Shown: positions 1 to 4,556 of the stretch, in pieces
Numbering within the stretch: the first letter of the stretch is position 1
How the letters are laid out: every line of letters starts with the position of its first letter
Origin: Planctomycetes bacterium GWF2_50_10
GTDB taxonomy: Bacteria; Planctomycetota; Phycisphaerae; Sedimentisphaerales; GWF2-50-10
Length of the DNA: 6,210 nucleotides
Assembly: GCA_001824635.1 (NCBI GenBank)
Contig: MHYB01000079.1
Span: 27,850 to 34,059 of the forward strand
Direction of reading: 5' to 3'
Notes under the pieces: generated by a model
What the model saw: only the letters and a program-made list of their open reading frames with translations
Databases searched by the model: none
Told to the model about the DNA's origin: nothing
Translations under genes and position numbers: made by a program

Positions 1-54
1 GAACCAGCCTATTGATTTACCCTCCCCAAACATCCCCTTTTCTGCTGTTTTTTT

Positions 55-89
55 ACTAAAAACTAAAAACTAATCACTCAAAACTAACC
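55..89. repeat. Heptanucleotide tandem repeat, five units of ACTAAAA type
   Basis: Five consecutive 7-base units all begin with ACT: ACTAAAA, ACTAAAA, ACTAATC, ACTCAAA, ACTAACC. The first two are identical and the others keep the phase while drifting in the last four bases. A run of seven T (48-54) lies directly before it. Heptamer repeats are known from intergenic spacers of several bacterial groups, for example the short tandem repeats of cyanobacteria. Whether this one belongs to a genome-wide family cannot be seen from one window. Confidence 0.8.
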
Positions 90-110
90 CTGGCCCCCTT
101 ATACCCCCCC
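88..110 (-). other. C-tract cluster, possible G-quadruplex on the minus strand
   Basis: C runs at 88-90, 94-98 and 104-110 are separated by 3 and 5 bases. The last run of seven can be split into two triplets, giving four tracts of at least three within 23 bases. On the minus strand this meets the usual G-quadruplex pattern. This is pattern evidence only; C/G runs are common throughout this spacer, so a structural role is not established. Confidence 0.3.
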
Positions 111-185
111 AAAAATCATTTTTGAACGTCACAAAAAGAGTACTAGGAAATATCCACAAATCCCCCAAAACCGCATTATCAGCCC

Positions 186-199
186 AAAACTGCAGTTTT
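186..199. promoter_or_regulatory. Perfect 14-base palindrome, possible operator
   Basis: AAAACTGCAGTTTT is its own reverse complement and sits about 130 bases upstream of the esterase start. Palindromes of this size can bind a dimeric regulator, such as one controlling sugar-degradation genes, but the position is far from the likely promoter and no second copy is visible. Part of it (CCCAAAACTGCAG) recurs inside the esterase coding region at 444-456, which is probably chance. Confidence 0.2.
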
Positions 200-201
200 C
201 C

Positions 202-237
202 TAAATTTGAAATCGTAAATTTGAAATTTTAAATTTG
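202..237. repeat. 14-base tandem repeat made of two heptads
   Basis: TAAATTTGAAAT occurs at 202-213 and again at 216-227, exactly 14 bases apart, and TAAATTTG starts a third copy at 230-237. Read in sevens the tract is TAAATTT, GAAATCG, TAAATTT, GAAATTT, TAAATTT, G. It shares the 7-base periodicity of the repeat at 55-89 but has a different unit. No function is evident. Confidence 0.75.
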
Positions 238-278
238 TTCCTCTACCCCCTAACCCCAACTTGCGCCCCAAATTTTTC

Positions 279-306
279 TTGCCCACCCACCGCCGTTCAA
301 TAAAAT
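279..306 (+). promoter_or_regulatory. Possible sigma-70 type promoter for the esterase
   Basis: TTGCCC (279-284) and TAAAAT (301-306) are separated by 16 bases and resemble -35 and -10 boxes with four and five matches to the consensus. Transcription would then start near 312-314, leaving a very short leader before the ribosome binding site GGAG at 317-320. The surrounding sequence is AT-rich, so a chance match is quite possible. Confidence 0.3.
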
Positions 307-327
307 GATATTTTTTGGAGATTTCAT

Positions 328-1287
328 ATGCCGCTACTGGATATGCCTCTTGAGCAATTGAAGAATTACCATGGTATCAACCCGCGGCCCGTTGATTTTG
401 ACGAATTCTGGGATAAATCGCTTGCCGAAATGCACGCTGTTGACCCAAAACTGCAGCTGACCAAAAGCTCCTTCCAGGCCCCCGGTGCCCAATGCTTCGA
501 CATGTATTTCACCGGCGTCTGCGGCGCCAGAATATACGCCCAGTTCCTAAAACCCGCCGTCGCTGCCAAACCAATGCCTGCCGTGCTTCAATTCCACGGC
601 TACACAGGCCACAGCGGCGACTGGTCGGATAAACTTAAATGGGTACAGGCCGGTTTTGCCGTTGCCGCACTTGACTGCCGCGGGCAGGGCGGCAAGAGCC
701 AGGATTGCGGCGGTACTATTGGCAACACGCATCAGGGCCACATCATACGCGGCCTAGACGGCAAGCCCGAAAACATGCTATTTCGCCATATATTCCTGGA
801 TACAGCGCAACTGGCGGGTATTGTCATGAATATGCCCGAAATCGATCCGACACGAGTAGGTGCCTATGGCGGCTCACAAGGCGGCGCGCTTACACTTGCA
901 TGTGTGTCACTGGAGCCGCGGATCAAACGTGCCACGCCGCAATTTCCATTCCTGTGCGATTATAAACGCGTTTGGGAAATGGATCTCGCAAAGGATGCTT
1001 ATGTTGAAATAAAGACGTACCTGCGGCATTTTGACCCAACCCACAGCCGCATCGATGAGATGTGGAACAAACTGGGCTACATCGATTGCCAGCACCTAGC
1101 CCCTCGCATCAAATCCGAGATACTCTTTGGCGTGGGCCTGATGGACAACATCTGCCCGCCTTCGACACAATTCGCAGCCTATAACAAGATTACCTCCAAA
1201 AAGGATATGATAATCTATCCCGATTTCGGCCACGAAGGCCTGCCATGGTTTGGTGACAGGACGTATGAGTTTTTGATGGGACTTTAG
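328..1287 (+). CDS. Acetyl xylan esterase / cephalosporin-C deacetylase, CE7 (AXE1) family
   Basis: This 319-residue protein is a full-length CE7 alpha/beta hydrolase, an enzyme class that removes acetyl groups from acetylated xylo-oligosaccharides and also from cephalosporin C. The N-terminal MPLLDMPLEQLKNYHG block is typical of the family. The family triad of motifs is present: RGQ at 118-120, GGSQGG at 181-186 with nucleophile Ser183, and HE at 302-303. Asp273 in GLMDNICPPST and His302 complete the catalytic triad, and Tyr92 in HGYTG is the expected oxyanion-hole residue. There is no signal peptide, so it should act in the cytoplasm on imported sugars. The ATG follows GGAG (317-320) by seven bases, which fixes the start. 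It is a single gene facing the minus-strand operon, with one base between its TAG and the hemW stop. The exact substrate cannot be told from sequence. Confidence 0.95.
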   Translation: MPLLDMPLEQLKNYHGINPRPVDFDEFWDKSLAEMHAVDPKLQLTKSSFQAPGAQCFDMYFTGVCGARIYAQFLKPAVAAKPMPAVLQFHGYTGHSGDWSDKLKWVQAGFAVAALDCRGQGGKSQDCGGTIGNTHQGHIIRGLDGKPENMLFRHIFLDTAQLAGIVMNMPEIDPTRVGAYGGSQGGALTLACVSLEPRIKRATPQFPFLCDYKRVWEMDLAKDAYVEIKTYLRHFDPTHSRIDEMWNKLGYIDCQHLAPRIKSEILFGVGLMDNICPPSTQFAAYNKITSKKDMIIYPDFGHEGLPWFGDRTYEFLMGL

Positions 1288-1288
1288 A

Positions 1289-2431
1289 TCAAAGATCGGC
1301 AAAGTCGCATAGTACGGAATCAGCTATGGCCAGGGCATCCCTGCTGAGCCTGATGGAATCATTTCCCACGATCAGCAGGCCTTTTTCCGCATTGGACACC
1401 ACCGCGTAGGCAAAAAGCTTTTTAAAATCAAACCCTGTCGCAGCCTTGTAATCCCCCAGCCGTATGCCTTCAATACGTCGCAGACCCAGTACAGCCACCT
1501 GACACGCAAATTCGATGTCATCCAGCGAGTGATCCTCAACTGCCGCCGATTTACCGGCCTCTATCGCATCAAGGTACAGCTTTACATCAGCTACATTCGT
1601 TCGCCTCACCCGGCCAATAAAAGACGCCGCCGCAGGCCCTATGCCTAGAAATTCCTCCGCAGTCCAGTAGATAAGGTTGTGTACACATTCAAACGCGGGC
1701 TTTGCGAAATTAGATATCTCGTAATGGCCATATCCCGCTCCTGCGAGCATATTAATAGCATGATAATACATTTGCCTGTCAAGCTCTTCCGACGCCGCTT
1801 CAAGCTGCCCGCTCTTCTTCATCTGCTCAAATTTCGTATCTTCCTCATAGCTCAGGCTGTAAGCGCTTATGTGCTCAGGGCCCAGGGCAATGGTTTTCTT
1901 TAGGGTTTCAGACCAGCTTTGAAGAGACTGTCCTGGGATGGCGAAGATAAGGTCCATGCTGATATTTGTAAAACCGGCACTGCGGGCCGCCAAAACTGTA
2001 TCGCTGATTATAGAAGGGTTATAATTCCTGCCAAGAAGCTGCAGCTGAGAAGCATCGAAGGACTGCACGCCTATTGAAAGCCTGTTTACGCCCGCATTTT
2101 TGAGGGCTGCCAGCATAGCCCCGTCAGCCTGGCCAGGGTTTACCTCCACCGTGAATTCATCTATACAGAAATTCCTTTTACTCAGCTGCCTTACCAGCCA
2201 AAGCACATTTTCGATCCCGAGGCACGATGGACTTCCGCCGCCGATATAAATGGTCTTGGCGAAATCGCTTCCCATGCCCGCCATGTCAAGCTCTTTGATG
2301 ATCGCTGCCAGGACGGTTTTAACATCCCAGCCCGCAACCGGCACGGAGTAAAATCCGCAATATGCGCATTTAGTCGAGCAGAACGGGACATGGACATAAA
2401 GGCCGATTTTATGGTTTTGTGCTTGCGTAAT
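1289..2431 (-). CDS. hemW: Radical SAM heme chaperone HemW (coproporphyrinogen oxidase-like protein), probable ATT start
   Basis: The protein belongs to the HemW branch of the HemN/HemW radical SAM family, now seen as heme chaperones that bind a 4Fe-4S cluster, SAM and heme and deliver heme to respiratory enzymes; older annotations call it oxygen-independent coproporphyrinogen III oxidase. Counting from ATT at 2431 it has 380 residues. Cys18, Cys22 and Cys25 form the CxxxCxxC cluster motif after LYVHVPF. GGGSPS (64-69), VEVNPG (95-100), RLSIGVQSF (117-125), the HNxxYW motif HNLIYW (251-256) and GIGPAAASF (263-271, Ala where many relatives have His) follow, then a HemN C-terminal domain. HemN proper has the extra Cys of CxxxCxxCxC; here that position is Phe, which fits HemW. 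The frame has no ATG, GTG or TTG before the cysteines: the first is GTG at 2344, which would remove all three. Family identity is secure; the start is inferred. Confidence 0.9.
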   Translation of the reverse strand: MTQAQNHKIGLYVHVPFCSTKCAYCGFYSVPVAGWDVKTVLAAIIKELDMAGMGSDFAKTIYIGGGSPSCLGIENVLWLVRQLSKRNFCIDEFTVEVNPGQADGAMLAALKNAGVNRLSIGVQSFDASQLQLLGRNYNPSIISDTVLAARSAGFTNISMDLIFAIPGQSLQSWSETLKKTIALGPEHISAYSLSYEEDTKFEQMKKSGQLEAASEELDRQMYYHAINMLAGAGYGHYEISNFAKPAFECVHNLIYWTAEEFLGIGPAAASFIGRVRRTNVADVKLYLDAIEAGKSAAVEDHSLDDIEFACQVAVLGLRRIEGIRLGDYKAATGFDFKKLFAYAVVSNAEKGLLIVGNDSIRLSRDALAIADSVLCDFADL

Positions 2432-2438
2432 AAATCCC
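2429..2438 (-). promoter_or_regulatory. Weak ribosome binding site and ATT start proposed for hemW
   Basis: Reading on the minus strand, the anti-sigma stop TAA (2443-2441) is followed by GCGGGATTT and then ATT at 2431-2429. GGGA (2438-2435) is a modest Shine-Dalgarno match only three bases from ATT, so initiation probably relies on ribosomes finishing the anti-sigma gene ten bases upstream. ATC at 2407, directly before GLYVHVPFC, is the other possible non-standard start but has no Shine-Dalgarno sequence. Confidence 0.4.
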
Positions 2439-2440
2439 GC

Positions 2441-3421
2441 TTAGTTGGTGCTGATTATTTTGATGACGAGTTTGATCTTATCCACGATTTTCTGGTCTTG
2501 CGTTGCGAAAACCACCTTGGCAGCGACAGGGGAGGCCAAGGCGTTCGGCTCGATCGCGCCGCTGGAGTTGATCATGGCAAAATCGCTTGCCAGCTTTATC
2601 TGCTCTGCATCCGTGCGCTGTGTGATTATCTGCATTATTTGTTCAAGAGTGATCGCACCTACAGTTGCCTCATAAGCCCCGCTATCGGGGCCGATAACAA
2701 ATTTCGAGCCTGTAAATTTAGGCCACACAACTTCAAGGCCGTCTAATATCCTGCCCACATTTGAGCGCGTGCAGTTGAACGTGTAGATGGTAAAGCCGCT
2801 TTGGCGATCAACAGATGAAGAATCGAGCAGATTCTGGGCTACAATGAGATTCTTAACGATGTGGTCCGTAACGGCCGCATATTCCGCGGTCGCAAGTTCC
2901 AATTCCATTCGCATGGCCGGCTGGACTGGTGCGGCGGGTTTAGTCTGGGAGGCAGTTATCGCCGGTTCTGCCTCTACGGCAGCCGGGGCGGGCAACGTTG
3001 CCGGCTTGCTTTTTTTCCAGTCCGTGTTGAGCATTACAATATTCGGGTTTTCCCCAGCCGGGGCGACAACCTTGTAAACCACAGCACCCAATATCGCAAG
3101 CAGCAGCAGCATCGCCGCCGCGGAGAGAAGCTTTCGGCTGTACAGATGCACGACTCCGAGGGTTTTGTGGCTTCGCTGGTCATATTCGCTCAGAAGGGCG
3201 GTTCGTTCCAGGTCGGCTTTGACATTGTCGAGCAGTTCGTCCGGGGCGTGCTGGCGGGGCATAAGGCCTATCAGTTGACGGGTTTTCTGCAATTGCGTAA
3301 AGCATTTGGCAACGTCCGGATCGTGTGCGATAAGCCTTTTTATCTCGGTACACTGCCTCTCGTCGAGCTGGCCGTCAAGGTAGCCGTTGAGCAGTTCTTC
3401 AAGTGTTTCATTATCTTTCAT
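2441..3421 (-). CDS. Membrane-bound anti-sigma factor with an unrecognised periplasmic domain
   Basis: This 326-residue protein has the layout of a single-pass anti-sigma factor. Residues 5-70 look like a cytoplasmic anti-sigma domain (ELLNGYLDGQLDERQ, then helices ending near GLMP), which would hold the partner sigma factor inactive. The zinc-binding HxxxCxxC motif of ZAS-type anti-sigmas is absent. One membrane segment spans about 98-119. A linker rich in Ala and Pro (about 138-172) leads to an outer domain at about 175-326 that I do not recognise; it contains FTIYTFNCTRSNVGRIL and VVWPKF and could be the signal-sensing part. The ATG overlaps the sigma stop as ATGA, indicating translational coupling and a matched pair. 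There is only a weak GGAAG (3436-3432) ten bases upstream. The function is inferred from neighbour and architecture rather than from a named domain match. Confidence 0.8.
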   Translation of the reverse strand: MKDNETLEELLNGYLDGQLDERQCTEIKRLIAHDPDVAKCFTQLQKTRQLIGLMPRQHAPDELLDNVKADLERTALLSEYDQRSHKTLGVVHLYSRKLLSAAAMLLLLAILGAVVYKVVAPAGENPNIVMLNTDWKKSKPATLPAPAAVEAEPAITASQTKPAAPVQPAMRMELELATAEYAAVTDHIVKNLIVAQNLLDSSSVDRQSGFTIYTFNCTRSNVGRILDGLEVVWPKFTGSKFVIGPDSGAYEATVGAITLEQIMQIITQRTDAEQIKLASDFAMINSSGAIEPNALASPVAAKVVFATQDQKIVDKIKLVIKIISTN

Positions 3422-4032
3422 TGGACAAGCACTTCCAGATTTTCCCTAAGATTTTTCCTGGCCCTGTTGAGCCTGCTTTTTACAGTGCCCATTTCCAGGC
3501 CAAGGGTCTGCGATATCTGATCGTAATTAAATCCTTCTATATCCCTGAGCACTATCATGATCCGCAAGTCCTCATCAAGTTTGAGGATCGCGGATTGAAG
3601 TATCTCAAGAGCTTCTTTTAACTGCACAAGCTTTGCCGGGTCCTGCTGTGATGAACTTAAGAACGCACCGAGCCGATCTTTGGCGTTTTGCATCTGCGCC
3701 GTCTTTATATCAAGCGAACTGCCTAGGTTAACGCGCTTTTTACACAGATCAGCAGCAAGATTCAGGCCGATCCTGCAAAGCCAGGTATAGAAATTACTTC
3801 TGCCCTCAAAACTTCTGATGCTTTCTATTGCCTTTACAAAAGTTTCCTGGCTTAGCTCGGCCGCATCGTCTTCATTGCCGCAAAACCGCAGCAAAGTATT
3901 ATAAAGCCTGTCCTGGTACTTGAGTACCAGCCGTTCCATCGCGCAGCTATCGCCGAGCTTGCATCTGTCCACAAGAGAGCCGTCGTCCAATGCCATAGAA
4001 TGCTCGGCGGACGTTATGTTTTCCATTGGCAC
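3418..4032 (-). CDS. ECF-family RNA polymerase sigma factor (sigma-70 family, RpoE/SigW-like)
   Basis: The 204-residue protein has the two domains of an ECF sigma factor. Region 2 covers about 32-100: YQDRLYNTLLRFCGNEDDA, the helix ELSQETFVKA used in core binding and -10 recognition, then FYTWLCRIGLNLAADLCKKR. Region 4 covers about 141-198 with the helix-turn-helix YDQISQTLGLEMGTVKSRLNRARKNL for -35 recognition. There is no region 3 and no added C-terminal domain. The linker (about 101-140) is fairly long and polar. It is followed with a 4-base overlap by its anti-sigma factor, which should keep it at the membrane until a signal arrives. Target promoters and the signal are not known. The start is taken as GTG at 4032, five bases after AGGA; ATG at 4026 would remove two residues and is the alternative. 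Confidence 0.93.
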   Translation of the reverse strand: MPMENITSAEHSMALDDGSLVDRCKLGDSCAMERLVLKYQDRLYNTLLRFCGNEDDAAELSQETFVKAIESIRSFEGRSNFYTWLCRIGLNLAADLCKKRVNLGSSLDIKTAQMQNAKDRLGAFLSSSQQDPAKLVQLKEALEILQSAILKLDEDLRIMIVLRDIEGFNYDQISQTLGLEMGTVKSRLNRARKNLRENLEVLVQ

Positions 4033-4037
4033 AGATA

Positions 4038-4042
4038 TCCTC
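4038..4042 (-). promoter_or_regulatory. Ribosome binding site of the sigma factor gene
   Basis: GAGGA lies five bases before GTG (4032-4030) and eleven before the in-frame ATG (4026-4024). The spacing favours the GTG start. Confidence 0.55.
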
Positions 4043-4058
4043 GCTGCAGATCAAGTTG

Positions 4059-4556
4059 TTAGAAATTCAGTTCTTTCATCGCGCTGACCCGTCGAGAACC
4101 GGGAAGCTGCGCGGTTACTTCTAAAAGGTAACTTCTGCCCTGTTGGGCACTGTCCGCGTCAAAACTGAATTCGTAAGCACGAAGGTAATCCCGCCAGTAC
4201 TGATTGTTTGCCTTGGCGTTATTTAAATCCATATCAGGCCAGAATTCAATACGTTTGCCTTTTGGCACAGGCGATCTTGGCGAATGCTCATAAAGCTCGG
4301 CCCTGACCGCCAGCGGCGATTTAATGCCGGCTCCTGCCTGGTCGAGAAGTACGAGGTAAACCTTTAGTATCTTCTTGTCGCCGATCTTCGAAAACCCGGT
4401 CAAGCCGACAATGTTTATGGATTGGGGCGCAAACTCCATAAGCCACACCTGGCCCAAATCCTGACAAGCCGGTTTGACTTCCTTCTTTATACTATCCGAG
4501 CACCCGCCGCTCAAGACAGTCATTGCGCAAATTATAAAATATGCGTATTTTTTCAA
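4059..4556 (-). CDS. Small lipoprotein of unknown function
   Basis: The 165-residue product begins MKKYAYFIICAMTVLSGGC, a basic start, a hydrophobic stretch and a lipobox-like VLSGGC with Cys19 as the likely lipidation site, so it should be exported and anchored in a membrane. The mature part has no domain I can name. It contains KVYLVLLDQAGAGIKSPL, ELYEHSPRSPVPKGKRI, FWPDMDL and NNQYWRDYLRAYEFSF, which suggest a compact beta-rich fold; similar motifs occur, as I recall, in unnamed planctomycete proteins. Translation starts at TTG directly after the ribBA TAA, and a strong GAGGA (4568-4564) inside the ribBA end lies seven bases upstream, supporting this start and coupling to ribBA. It lies 26 bases upstream of the sigma gene, so a role in the same envelope pathway is possible but unproven. 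Confidence 0.8.
   Translation of the reverse strand: MKKYAYFIICAMTVLSGGCSDSIKKEVKPACQDLGQVWLMEFAPQSINIVGLTGFSKIGDKKILKVYLVLLDQAGAGIKSPLAVRAELYEHSPRSPVPKGKRIEFWPDMDLNNAKANNQYWRDYLRAYEFSFDADSAQQGRSYLLEVTAQLPGSRRVSAMKELNF

Larger units (their letters stand above)
1..327. other. Non-coding region upstream of the esterase gene
   Basis: No convincing coding frame is visible on either strand. The + strand holds only about 26 G against about 95 C in the first 300 bases (hand count), with many runs of C and A/T, very unlike the balanced coding regions that follow. It contains a 7-base-period repeat (55-89), C tracts that could form a four-stranded structure on the opposite strand (88-110), a 14-base palindrome (186-199), a 14-base-period repeat (202-237) and a possible promoter (279-306). 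The gene to the left, if any, ends outside the window, so it is unknown whether this spacer also holds that gene's terminator. Confidence 0.8.

Noticed and set aside
444..456. CCCAAAACTGCAG shared between the spacer (183-195) and the esterase gene
   Set aside because: A single 13-base match within 6 kb is close to what chance allows, and the coding copy is explained by the protein sequence.
1240..1275. Hairpin with T run near the esterase end (CCTGCCA ... TGACAGG then TTTTT) as a terminator
   Set aside because: The stem has a mismatch, the T run is about ten bases away, and it lies within coding sequence before the stop codon.
1289..2344. hemW starting at GTG 2344
   Set aside because: This start would remove Cys18, Cys22 and Cys25, although the upstream in-frame sequence clearly encodes them.
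2191..2397. Minus-strand frame starting at ATG 2397 as an alternative hemW start or a frameshifted start
   Set aside because: It runs in a different frame across the conserved hemW N-terminus and its product has no HemW features; no frameshift is needed since the hemW frame is continuous.
2390..2746. + strand open frame opposite the anti-sigma C-terminus and hemW start
   Set aside because: It is antisense to real coding sequence on both sides, has no ribosome binding site that stands out and no recognisable domain.
2861..3520. Long + strand open frame (219 codons) opposite the anti-sigma and sigma genes
   Set aside because: It lies antisense to two well-supported genes joined by an ATGA overlap, and its translation shows no recognisable motif; it is rich in Arg, Phe and Cys as expected from reading the wrong strand.
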